In this document: one piece after another, positions 12,401-22,354 of the stretch
Position numbering within the stretch: position 1 is the first letter of the stretch
Layout of the letters: every line of letters starts with the position of its first letter
Source: Lyophyllum atratum
Taxonomy: Eukaryota; Basidiomycota; Agaricomycetes; Agaricales; Lyophyllaceae
DNA length: 64,000 bases
Assembly: GCA_014905825.1 (NCBI GenBank)
Contig: JACGCN010000036.1
Location: 310,001 to 374,000 of the forward strand
Direction of reading: 5' to 3'
Notes under the pieces: model-generated
What the model was told of the DNA's origin: nothing
The model's database searches: none
What the model saw: the letters and a program-made list of their open reading frames with translations, nothing else
Made by a program: the position numbers and the translations under genes

Positions 12401-12551
12401 GCGCTAACGCTCGTGCGATCCCACACCGATAACTCAACAGGTGACATAAATCCGGACACAGAAAAAAAGAGAAGATCAAAACGTAAAACATACCTTGAGT
12501 AATAGGGTGAGCAGGGGGCCTGCGGGCTCGCTGAGGTGAATGACTGGCCAT
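9408..12551 (-). CDS. Large Pro/Gln-rich protein of unknown function
   Basis: Exon 1 starts at 12551 (MASHSPQRARRPPAHPITQ) and is joined through a roughly 160-nt intron, with a CTGAC branch site and acceptor GATAGCAG, to a very long exon of about 810 codons. That exon begins GSMHNLRETSRSPSL and is rich in Pro, Gln and Ser, with an early helical stretch (QESWEMTEELLAEIERADLQ) and later an acidic block (WLDEDDDEEDLLELEYHPNY) followed by EKRRRRWEIGWEAV. A 64-nt intron (9885-9948) leads to a last exon with basic repeats (SRSVRRQSATTSAVAMKEMR) and a terminal coiled-coil-like segment (ERVELLLRQVLG). The protein looks like a disordered scaffold or regulator. I do not recognise the family. If the last intron is kept, the tail becomes hydrophobic (see findings). 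Confidence 0.75.
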
Positions 12552-13263
12552 GAAATCAGGATTGATTTACGTTGCACAAAGGGAGAGAGAAAGGGTGCAG
12601 GTTTCTGTTGCGAATGTGGGTGACCTTTAGGGTGATGAACAGCGCGTTTTCAACGTGTTCAATCTAGGACCAATGCCTTATGGAAGGACAACGAGGTCGG
12701 CAACCACGTTTGGAAGTGCCTCGAGGCAGATTTCTCCTGAACTGGAAAGAATAAAATGATGTAGACCCGGCATGTTCCCTAGGCGAGTTCTGGCGTTCAT
12801 TTTAGCACACAAGCTAGTGCACTGAAGAGGATAAGACAACAAAGAGTGGCTGAAGAACAAGGTATCTGGCGAAGTCCCTTGTCAAGTAGGTTTTTGTTAA
12901 CTCAGTATTTTTGTTCGGCTTGAGTAGCCGGCACGTGACTCTAACAACTCGACCCAGGCACATCCGACTCATCAGGCGACGGGCTCAGCGGCGAAGTCAA
13001 GGCGAAGTCGCGAACATGGACCAGGATTCATGACCACGATGCCACGGATGGCAATTGTGAATGCTCAGGAGCAAGATAGTCATTTGGACGTCCAACAGCT
13101 TTGAGGGAAGATGTCTGCTATTTTGTATCAGCACCATGAAAGCAATCATGCCGGGGGGTACGTTCGCCGCAGGTCGAAGATCCCTTCAAGACAACTCAAT
13201 TTATCCCTCATCGTACAACCGAGGCACTTACGTCTCGTTTTTCATCGCCGTGTTGCTCCTATT
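12552..13263. other. Intergenic, nothing certain
   Basis: This is the upstream region of the Pro/Gln-rich gene. A CACGTG hexamer lies near 12932. No gene is seen before the hydrolase relic. Confidence 0.4.
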
Positions 13264-13350
13264 TTTGACGTAGGACTAACGGCCTTCGAAGGCGCCCATT
13301 GGATTTCTAATGAGAACCCACTGAAGTTCAATGGCATCGAAGTTTCCATA
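13264..13350 (+). pseudogene. Relic of an epoxide-hydrolase C-terminus
   Basis: One frame reads FEGAHWISNENPLKFNGI, which matches the C-terminal block around the catalytic His of the epoxide hydrolase at 7.3-8.9 kb (EGAHWVHLENPVKFN). No other hydrolase motif is found upstream and the frame runs on into unrelated sequence, so this is a short fragment rather than a gene. It differs from the intact neighbour, so it derives from another family member or an old copy. Confidence 0.45.
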
Positions 13351-13769
13351 ATCCGACTCACGAAGCATCAACAGATCCACGGTACGTTCTGTAATGCATT
13401 CCACATATTGGAGTTTTGGGGACAAAGCTCTCGAGGAATACGACTCAAGACTGAGGCATGCATGACGCAGCATGGTGCTTTGCAGGCTAAGCTCCAGAAT
13501 AAACATCGAGATAGCGGACGAACTAGCGTCCAGAAAGGGTTGACAAAATTCTGGAAGGGACATCCTAAACGGCTTCAAGTAAACGATCAAGGAGTGATGC
13601 AAAGACCCGACCCTTGCAGGGGGGTAATAGTTAAGGTATATTGTTGGCCTGGCAAATCCTAATGCGCCGAGACATAGGCAGATAAGACGCTGCCTCTCAG
13701 AGAAGTCTTCCAGCACGCGCCGCGAAATTGAGATCGTAAGAGCCTTCCCGTAGAGGGCAAGTGCGATCA

Positions 13770-16700
13770 TCACTTCGCTACCACTGTCCGGGTGTTTTGC
13801 CAGCTAGCCTTTGGAGGCTGCCCGTCCAGAGGGATACCCTGTTCCCGGACATACTCCTGAATATGATCCCCTAACTTCGCAAGAACGTTCGGCACAGGCT
13901 CAATGCGCAACCTGATGAGAAAAGTAGCAAAATTGAGTATTCCCATAGGCTTAGAAATATCATATGAAATGACGTTTCGCTCAATGATGTGTACTTTTGT
14001 TGGCTACGAGTAACATTAGGAGATAGTTTGAAGTCTGACAATGGCGCATGACGATGGGACGTACTTTCGGTTGGGGTCCTGGGAGATCGTCTTTCTTTGG
14101 GACGGTTTTCGAGCTAGGCTGATCACGCGCCTCGTATTTCTTCGGGTCAAAAGGATGGTCCTTCCATTCTTCGCCGTATGTGACAGTTATCACGGCTACG
14201 GGGCCCTCGGTGATGATGACGTATATGGGCACACCATAGACGCCGAGGGCGGCATAAAACTTGGTGGATGAAATTGCATGCATCCTGCCTAGGTTGACAC
14301 CTGTCTCAACGAAGGACCCCTTCGACTTTCGGTTCTCGGAAATCAGGAGAGGAAGGAAGAGATCTAGCCAAATAATAGGCTGCCTACGCTGGTGAATGAA
14401 AAAAAGAACTAGCATACCTTTCCGCATGTCTAGAACATTATTATGACTCGTGGAAGTGCCGCCTGTTTGAACCGGCGGATTGAGACTGCGCTTATGTGGA
14501 AACTCGAGACCACTATCATCATCCTCCCCAGCGGTCGACAGTAGTTGGGAAACCTCGAGCAAGGCTTCAACAGCCTGATCTTGGGCCGTTGCGTAAATGT
14601 CGGCGGAGTTCTTTGGATCAAATCTTCGGACCATCTGTTCTTGGCGAAATCCAAATGAACCATTATGGCGAGGAGGTGGATTTTCAGAATTTATCCTGAC
14701 ACTGGAACGTGACTGGGGTGAGGAGGTAGGGGGACGAATCATGTTGAAAGCCTCCGAGGCATCGATCGATGAAAAGATTGCAGGGACGCGGAGGTATGCG
14801 ATGGAGTCGCAGATAGCCCGATCAGGCTCATTATTGTAGTTGTGGACAATATCCTCTATGTGGGCACCAGTGTCAAGGCTGAAGTATCCATGGGCGACGC
14901 TCGCACTCCGAAGGTAAGAGAGTAGCAATTTCGTGTCCTCTTTCATGGATTGTTGAGCACGCTTTTCCTTGTACTCGTCAGATGAGGGTTGTAGCGTAGA
15001 CTCTTCTGCCACATCGGCTAGATTTACAGCGGTGGGGTCAGGAATGGGAATTGCTGGAGAATTGAATGAGAGTGATTCGTGTTTACCTTGAATTTCCTCT
15101 TCAAAGTTTTCGAACATGTCCTCCTCAGCGGAGAGGACCTTCTTTATTCCTTTGTTGATTTTCTCAATTTCTTTACGCGCTTTGCTCGCTTTATCATTCC
15201 AAAGCGAAGAAACTGCCTCTGAAACATCACCCCGAGGGAGGACAAGGTTTCGTTCGAGGCTGTTGCGCTCTCAGTAAGAAAAGTAGGCAACCAGAATCCC
15301 AACATTACTCACGATGCCATAACGTGAGGACATTTGCTGTAGTCCTCTTCCAACAGCACATCAGCCGTTCCATCAGCCTTCCCGTGGAAGAGAAGCATGA
15401 GTAGGCGATCAAAGTGTAGTCGACACTCCAGCTCCTTGGCTTGTATCCAACCATGCCCGCGGAGTCGTAAGACACTTTGTAGCACATCTTGAATGGCCCG
15501 TAGATTTGTGGCCAGAATCACGCTGCAGACCTCGGAGAGGGTGCCTATAGCTGGGAACCGGCCGATGTTTGGAACAGATTGAAGACGTTCAATAGTATGC
15601 TTCGCTTGGTGAAAAATAGGATACTGTGAAATTCGTAAACTAAAGTAATGTGGATTTCAAAAGTGACATTTACCTTCTGGACATCTTCACCGATGGAGGA
15701 TTTTAGTACCTTAGAAGATGTGAGTAAGGGGCCGTCAGATTCAATCAAGCACATACGGTATCCGAAAGCCACATAAAGCTCGTTAGCTTGTAGTAACCTG
15801 CGCAAATCTTGGCAAATTCCGGCTCGATGTTGTATTTCGAGTCGTTCAACATTGAAAATACGGGTAAGGTGCGTGTCATTGCAAGACGATCGAGCATAAA
15901 GAATCGGAGTAGATTCAATTTATCGCCATGAGTCCCACCCGCAGCAAGCCTATAGGCATGTCAGAGCCCATATCAAAAGAGAAATAACTGAACGGGGAGA
16001 AACTTACGTGCTTGCAGATATATGGGTCGCTTCATCGAGCGCAGTAGAACCAGGTGAAGAAGCCGGCGACGCATTGGACAACATGACCCTAGCATCACAG
16101 CTCAATCACGCACGAGACGACCTTCTGCGTTACTCACTCTTCGGTCGAACCGTCCGGGAAGGCACTAAGATAGGTAAAAATCCGTCAAAGATAAAATTCA
16201 TCTGATAAAGAGCTTCATACTGAGTAAGCTGAGTTGAATGGCTTGAAGACGTCTTGGGCCTCCAGAAGTCATCACGAATGCCGGCGACAATCCAAGACTC
16301 CCGAACTCACCCTAATGGATCAGCGGAAATCAGCCATCTTTGCAATCTCGAACCTGCAGGCACGTCCTCAGCACGTTCGAACTTCAGAGCCAAATCCTTC
16401 TGATCGATGCGCCAGAGCTTAAGGCTACGTTCGGATACGTCCTGTAATAGCTGAGGGTAATGCTCCGATGCCCTCTGTCGATCGACAGCAAATCTTCGCG
16501 CCTCACCACCGATGAGTATAGCGAAGTCGTTGGCTGCTTCGGGATCCGATAAATCGTAGGCGCCTGCTGCCTCGTGTAGTACGTGAACAACAGACTGATG
16601 ATCATGAGTACAACCACGGAGAACTTCAACTTGTGGAATTCTACATACACCACATGAGTCATTCGTCTCCTCAAGCCATCCGACAACAATGCGGACGGTG

Positions 16701-17723
16701 GTACCCATGCGGTCGAAGGTGACACCCATCATTGGACCCACAACTCCCCAGGCTCGGCGCTGGAAGAGAGCGCTAGACATCGCACTGTAGATTTCGCTCT
16801 CCTGCGCAAGGCATATCAAGGCCAGTGGGGTAGTTTCCTCTGTCAGATCAAGCGTCAACCTAGCCAAGAGTCTGTGATCCAGCAAGCCCGATTGAGAATC
16901 AAGGGCATCATCGGCAGATTCATCCCTTGGATCGTGATAGAAGCTCCATTCGGTCCCATCCTCGAGATGTTCACCGGAAAAATACTCTCGAGCATCGACG
17001 TCCCAATTGGGGTAGTCTTTCTTATGCTGAATCTCGGCAGAAGTCTCGCTGCTCTCCAAGTCGCCTTCCGACGCTGAGCCCTCGTCATGCGTCCCTTCGG
17101 ACTGCGAATTAGTAGAGCTTCCGCATGATGAATGATCAGCGCTTTCAGCAGAAGCAACGCTAGGATCGCTGGATGTGCAATCAGTGCTCGTCGAGCCATC
17201 GATCAGAGTCATTGGAGTACACATCAGGGCCGTAGCATGACCGTATTGAGGCAGGAGATCAAGCAAGTCATCGCCTGCAGAGCACGGGTCCATGGCCAGA
17301 GGATAGTATGATAGCTGCCTGCATATTCTCGTCAGCCCAGCATTCCGCCAATAGAGAAAGGCATACTCTAATTCAACTTCGGGTGCGGCTACGTGCAGGA
17401 GTTTTGCGAAAAACGGCGCCAAATACATCGTCTTGTCGTTCTTCTCGCCGAACTTGCGCTCCATGGAAAGAGCGAAGTTTAACTCTGTGGAAATTTCTTC
17501 TGCCATGAATTTCAATCTTTCCATGAATTTCAATCTTTCCATGATTTCGGATGGAATATCCTGTGAGCCCAGATGTACGACTAAGTGAACTGGTTTAATA
17601 TCCGAAGCAAGTTGACTCAGTACTTACCGTCACGGTGAGGATGGCCTCGTCGCGAAGAACGCGTGCTGAATCTGGCCAGCAGTCATGAGAGGTAACGCTG
17701 ATGGCGATCGGTTGGTTAAACAT
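13770..17723 (-). CDS. Copy A of a large unrecognised multi-exon protein family
   Basis: This is a diverged paralogue of the genes at 25.9-30.0 kb and 44.9-49.0 kb, with the same exon order. The start (MFNQPIAISVTSHDCWPDS) is fixed by a stop just upstream in frame. Then come IPSEIMERLKFM, the core exon (MYLAPFFAKLLHVAAPEVEL, LLPQYGHATALMCTPM, a Ser/Asp/Glu-rich stretch, LARLTLDLTEETTPLAL, ALFQRRAWGVVGPMMGVTFD), and a middle region with RFPAIGTLSEVCSVILA and HGWIQAKELECRLHFDRLL. A C-terminal half follows with RAICDSIAYLRVPAIFSSI and KFYAALGVYGVPIYVIITEG. The end is VHIIERNVISYDISKPMGIL ... SWQNTRTVVAK, stop at 13770-13772. No frame break was seen. The function is unknown. Compared with B and C it has an extra MERLKF repeat and differs at many residues, so it is the oldest or most separated copy. 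Confidence 0.75.
17504..17539. repeat. 18-bp tandem duplication inside copy A
   Basis: CATGAATTTCAATCTTTC occurs twice in a row, coding MERLKF twice on the minus strand. Copies B and C have one such segment. It is in frame, so the protein is lengthened by six residues. Confidence 0.9.
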
Positions 17724-18221
17724 TTCGCACAGACCCGGGATAGTAGATATGAAAGGCTGCACGGTAACGCAGTTGCACTAGATGAAGGTCTGGACTCTAA
17801 AGAAATGAGCCACGCGCTTGGCGACTGTCACTAAAGGCCACTGGACAGTGGACTGAACAGTGAACATTCTTCTCACGTGATTCTTTTTCCTTCCTCGCCT
17901 CGAGGCCTTTGCTCTGAACCATTAATGCTCAGCTCTTCAAAATGGAAGTCACGCCGAAGGTCCTTAAGTCTGGCGAAACGCGGGAAGAAGAGGCTTCAAT
18001 TTAAGTACCAGGAACAAGAAAAAGCAATGAGGACGGACGCTGTTAGCACCACAGTAATTTGAACCACTTGAATCTATGATGGCCCTCGTGTACTTATGTA
18101 GTTCTACATACAACTTGAACTACGCGCCAATACCACCTGAAGCTCGCTATCTCTACTAATAAGCCCGCTCAAGAAAACACCATATAAAAGTACGATAAAT
18201 GCTCACAACAAAACCTAAGCC
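17724..18221. other. Intergenic, nothing seen
   Basis: This region lies upstream of copy A and downstream of cyclin C. Unlike copies B and C, no kinase fragment is found beside the start of copy A. Confidence 0.5.
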
Positions 18222-20144
18222 TCACCCCACCGCCAGCGTCCTCTCCAGCATCTTATTAATCGCCATCGGCCTCCCACTCGCCGGATGCGCCATATCTCCC
18301 AACTTCCCCTCCCTCATCCTCATCAACAACCCCGCCAAAAACTTCGGCGTCACATACTCCCCCTCCGTCCACCCATCCCCTCCATCCTCCGCCCCATCCA
18401 CCGGCGTCCCCACATTACTCCCCGCAGCGGACCTCTTCGCCGGGCTCACACTCCCGCTCCCGTGCCCCGAGCCCGAATGCGGCGACTGCCCCTGCCCGTG
18501 ACCCCGCCCGGTATCGGGCGCACTGGTCTCTTTGTACCGCTCCCAGAGGGTGTAGAGCGATATGATCTCCTGCGCGACGGTCGCGATGAGCGGGAGTGAG
18601 ACGTTCAGCTCTGCGAAGAAGGATATCGGGTCCTGTGGCTTCTTGGACTCCTCGGGCGGGGGAAGATGCGCCTGGCGCGAGGAGCGCCGTGGTTGTGGGG
18701 TGGGCGTTGTTGCGGGGCCTGCGGCTTGACCATCAGAGGAGCCTAGGCTGGGGAGGATGGAGCGGGTGGGACTGTTGAGGACGAAGGTGAGGTAGAGCGC
18801 GGCGATGGCGATTATGTGGGGTGGGTGGAGGAGGCACAGATCGGATCGGTAGGTATCGTTTATAATGAACCTTTTTGGAGCAGGTTAGTATATCGGCGGT
18901 GTAACTTGAGAAGTCGGAATTACCAGGCGGTCTGGAGGGCACCTTCCGTTAACTCGAGTTGGCCTTCCCCGGTGCCCCAATACCTCGTACCCTCTTCGGC
19001 GCCGAGACCGGCACCCATCTCGTCTGCTTCACCTTCTTCTGAGCCGAACAAAGAAGCCGTATCTGTCACTTCCTTCTTGCACAGCGTAAGAAGTGTTCGG
19101 TATGGATGAAATACGACCAGATCGCATTCCAAGTCGTCCACGAGGTAGAACTCCATTTCCGCAAGCTTCGTATGGTCAGAGGGGAAATGCTTGACGTTAT
19201 AGTGTTCCTCTAGGTTTGAAACCCGATTTAGATGAAGCAGTGGGCAGTATCGGGAAGAACGCACGACTGAAGAGTGACCTCGACTCTGCGACGATGTTCT
19301 TGATATGGATCGGTGATTCCTCCGCTTTGGCAGCTACGTAACAGCAAGCTGCGATGACGATAAACGGGTCCGTCTCGCAGTATGAGTTCTTGAGGTAAAA
19401 GCGCCTGAAGAAGACTGTAGCGGTCGCGATGGCTCTTTGTCGCAGCCCCAGTTTCTTCCCCAGCTTGGATATGGCTGATGATATAATTTTTGTTAGTTTC
19501 TAAACATGGTCGTGACTGGCCAGGACCTAGAGTAGACGGAATTTCATCTGTTCTCTGGAACTAGTGGCGCTCAAGAACAACCGATGAACCCTTCCTTTGG
19601 CTAGCCTTGATTTATTCAAGTTGCATGTGGCGCTCCATGACTAGACCTGGACGCCTAAGCTTTCGCTCATGAATCTCGCATGCCTCATGTTGACAACACT
19701 TAAATCTGGAGCTCGATGCGAGGAGCCCATTTTTGCATGAACAAGTTCACACCACCTCCCAGCAGAGAGCATCCAGAGCAGAGGACAAGAAGAGCCATGC
19801 AATCGCGGGTCTGAACAGGCTACTCGAGCGCGTCATCCAAGTATCCAGCGTGTCAACGAACTAGGGGTAGGCCCAACGTGCGCCTACTCAGCTTTCCTTT
19901 GCCCAGCGGATTGGACTGGGGCAGAATAGAGGCAAAAGACGTCACGTACCGTTCGCAAAGTAGATGGCAAGGAAATGCAGATGGTCAGGGTCATCAACGT
20001 ATTGGAGATCATCCGCTCTGGCTTGCTTCAGCGTTGCACGGTCGACTACCCATCGCTTGCTGGGATCACCGATTGGTAAGTTGGACCGAAAACAAGGCTC
20101 TTGCTCTCTCACTAATGTGAACTCGCCCAGAAGTCGGTGGCCAT
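18222..20144 (-). CDS. SSN8: Cyclin C, Mediator kinase-module subunit (SSN8-like)
   Basis: Cyclin C pairs with CDK8 in the Mediator complex and controls RNA polymerase II transcription. Exon 1 (20144-20113) codes MATDFWASSHY and joins through a short intron to KRWVVDRATLKQARADDLQY and DDPDHLHFLAIYFAN. After an unusually long intron (about 475 nt) come ISKLGKKLGLRQRAIATATV, FFRRFYLKNSYCETDPFIVI and AACCYVAAKAEESPIHIKN, the cyclin box. Next are KLAEMEFYLVDDLECDLVVF and HPYRTLL, then RYWGTGEGQLELTEGALQTA, the second cyclin fold (LIAIAAIYLTLVLNSP), a Pro/Ser-rich insert, and ISFFAELNVSLPLIATVAQE. The tail is fungus-type, ending NKMLERTLAVG. The intron before the HYNVKHFP segment has a weak donor (GTCGTG). 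It starts back to back with malate dehydrogenase. Confidence 0.9.
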
Positions 20145-20415
20145 TCAACACAAGGTGTGCCGGGCTTCACCTGGAGACAGCGGGTATTATACCACGGATA
20201 TACCACGGAAGACCGTTCCCAGTAGTCGCCGTTCGTGCTGTCGATGAAGCGGGCTGCCGTCGTGGCCAACATGAAGCCAAGTCCGAGCCGACGTCTCCCG
20301 GTACAAGGCCACGTGATGCTCCACTATAGTCGGACTTCAACGGAAACCACGGCAGCCATTTTCTTCAACCTCTGCTGTCTACTCTCATCATCTCCCCTAA
20401 AAATCCAAAAGAACC
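20145..20415. promoter_or_regulatory. Divergent promoter, cyclin C and malate dehydrogenase, with E-box
   Basis: There are 271 nt between the two start codons. A palindromic CACGTG (20310-20315) lies about 100 nt before the malate dehydrogenase ATG; the same hexamer occurs upstream of the aldolase gene. Such sites bind bHLH factors in fungi; which one acts here is not known. Confidence 0.45.
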
Positions 20416-21729
20416 ATGTTCGCCCGCTCTGCTGTCCGTGCTGTTGCCCAGCCCTCCGCTCGCCTCTTCTCCTCGTCGGCCGCGCGCAACTTCAAGGTCG
20501 CGGTCCTTGGTGCTGGAGGAGGAATTGGACAGCCTCTGTCGCTGCTGCTCAAGAGCGACCCTTTGGTCACCTCTTTGAGTCTGTATGATATCCGCGGTGC
20601 GCCCGGCGTTGCTGCCGATGTTAGCCATGTCGACACTGCCAGCGAGGTGAGTCGAGATCGTTATGTTCTTCCGAATTGTCATTAACTGAACACGTACCAG
20701 GTGAACGGTTACGCTGCTGACCAGCTCGACCAAGCTCTTGAGGGTGTCCAGGTTGTAGTCATTCCCGCTGGTGTTCCTCGCAAGGTATGTATATTTCTCG
20801 TCCTGTCTAGTAATATCTTCTAACGTCTACGTCTTTCTTTCCAGCCTGGAGTGAGTTCATTTTACTAACCCCAACCGTTATTTCCGTTCTGACACCAATT
20901 GCCAAGATGACGCGTGACGACCTCTTCAACGTAAGTCCACTCAATTATTATTCAGCCCTGCATTACCTAAATCTTGTGTCCAGACAAATGCTTCAATCGT
21001 CCGTGACCTCGCCACCACCGTTGCCCGCGTGTCACCCGAAGCACACATCCTCGTCATCTCCAACCCCGTCAACTCCACTGTCCCCATCGTCGCCAAGACC
21101 CTCGAGAAGGCCGGCGTCTTCAACCCCAGACGCCTCTTCGGTGTCACCACCCTCGATGTCGTCCGCGCCGCCCGCTTCCTTGCCGGTGCCGTCGGTGCCC
21201 AACCTTCCGAGACCCCCGTCACCGTCGTCGGCGGCCACAGCGGACCCACTATCGTCCCCCTCATCTCCCAGGCCCCCCACGGCAAGGCCGTGATGGCCGA
21301 CAAGGAGAAGTACGCTGCTCTCGTGCACAGGATCCAGTTCGGTGGTGACGAAGTCGTGAAGGCCAAGGACGGCGCAGGAAGCGCTACCCTCTCCATGGCG
21401 TACGCTGGTGCCAAGTTCACGAACTCGCTCCTCCGGGGGTTGAGCGGTGAGAAGGGCGTAATCACGCCTACTTACGTCAAGAGCCCCTTGTTTGAGGACC
21501 AGGGCATCGACTTCTTTTCTTCGAATGTCGAGCTTGGCGTACGTCTATCTGCCTCGCCTGCACGCTTATTCTCAGGGTTACTGACATGCCTTTTTCTTTC
21601 CTACAGCCGAACGGTGTTGAGAAGATCTACCCTCTGGGTGAGATCGCTCCGGAGGAGCAGAAACTCCTTGATGCTTGCTTGCCTGAGCTGAAGAAGAACA
21701 TCGAGAAGGGCAAGGCCTTCGTCGCTTAG
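20416..21729 (+). CDS. MDH1: Malate dehydrogenase, mitochondrial
   Basis: It interconverts malate and oxaloacetate with NAD in the TCA cycle. Six exons, 20416-20646, 20701-20784, 20845-20850, 20907-20930, 20984-21538 and 21607-21729, sum to 1023 nt (340 residues). The N-terminus is a mitochondrial presequence (Arg/Ser/Ala rich, no acids: [20 protein letters not shown]). The NAD fold begins with [19 protein letters not shown], then [37 protein letters not shown] (substrate Arg), [23 protein letters not shown] and [13 protein letters not shown] with the catalytic His. The C-terminus is [11 protein letters not shown]. The third exon is only 6 nt (Pro-Gly) and the fourth 24 nt; both are needed to build the conserved [15 protein letters not shown] loop. 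The frame is intact throughout. Confidence 0.97.
20845..20850 (+). other. MDH1: 6-nt micro-exon in malate dehydrogenase
   Basis: CCTGGA sits between TTTCTTTCCAG and GTGAGTTC. It supplies the Pro-Gly of the universally conserved PRKPGMTR loop; the next exon starts exactly at Met. Without it the loop would lose two residues, with the frame kept. Confidence 0.9.
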
Positions 21730-22354
21730 AGGCTTCCTTGTTCTACGTTGTCATCAGCATGATTTAAACACCTAATATGTACTTCCGCAACATGAGGGAT
21801 GTGTGAATATCATGAGACTATGGTGAGATACTTTCCGCGACATTCCAGCTCTCAACATACATGCTGCATCTTATTGGAGCAACGAATCAAGATCACTCAA
21901 TCGTGGGATTGACTGCATGCCATGCATGCCTTCCACCGAACAGGAAGTTGATGACACTACGACTAAGCCGTGATCGCATCCCTTGACCTCTGTACAATTA
22001 TTACGGGTGTTAGGCACGAAGGTCCACGGTTATTTCCTCACCTGCGGATGTTTTGAAGTCATGCTGGTCCCTTCTGTTCAAACGTTGTGGAAATCCCGTC
22101 AGCCCGGAGGCCTGAGGATCTACTTACGCTTGGCGAAAATCCAGAGGGGCAACTTAATCCTTACCAGGTCTTAAATATGCAATTAATCAAAATGGTGCCA
22201 CGCTGCAAACGTCTGTAATGGATGGTGTGATAGAAATACAGAATGTCAAGATTAACAAGGAAAGTGCGTAGAGCTACATACAAAAGATCTGTCGATGGAA
22301 CTGCATCTGACCCAATGTTCAAGAATATTCAAGCGAACGCTACCAGACCACAAC
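21730..22354. other. Intergenic, convergent 3' ends
   Basis: It lies between malate dehydrogenase and the gene ending at 22355. Nothing recognisable. Confidence 0.5.
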
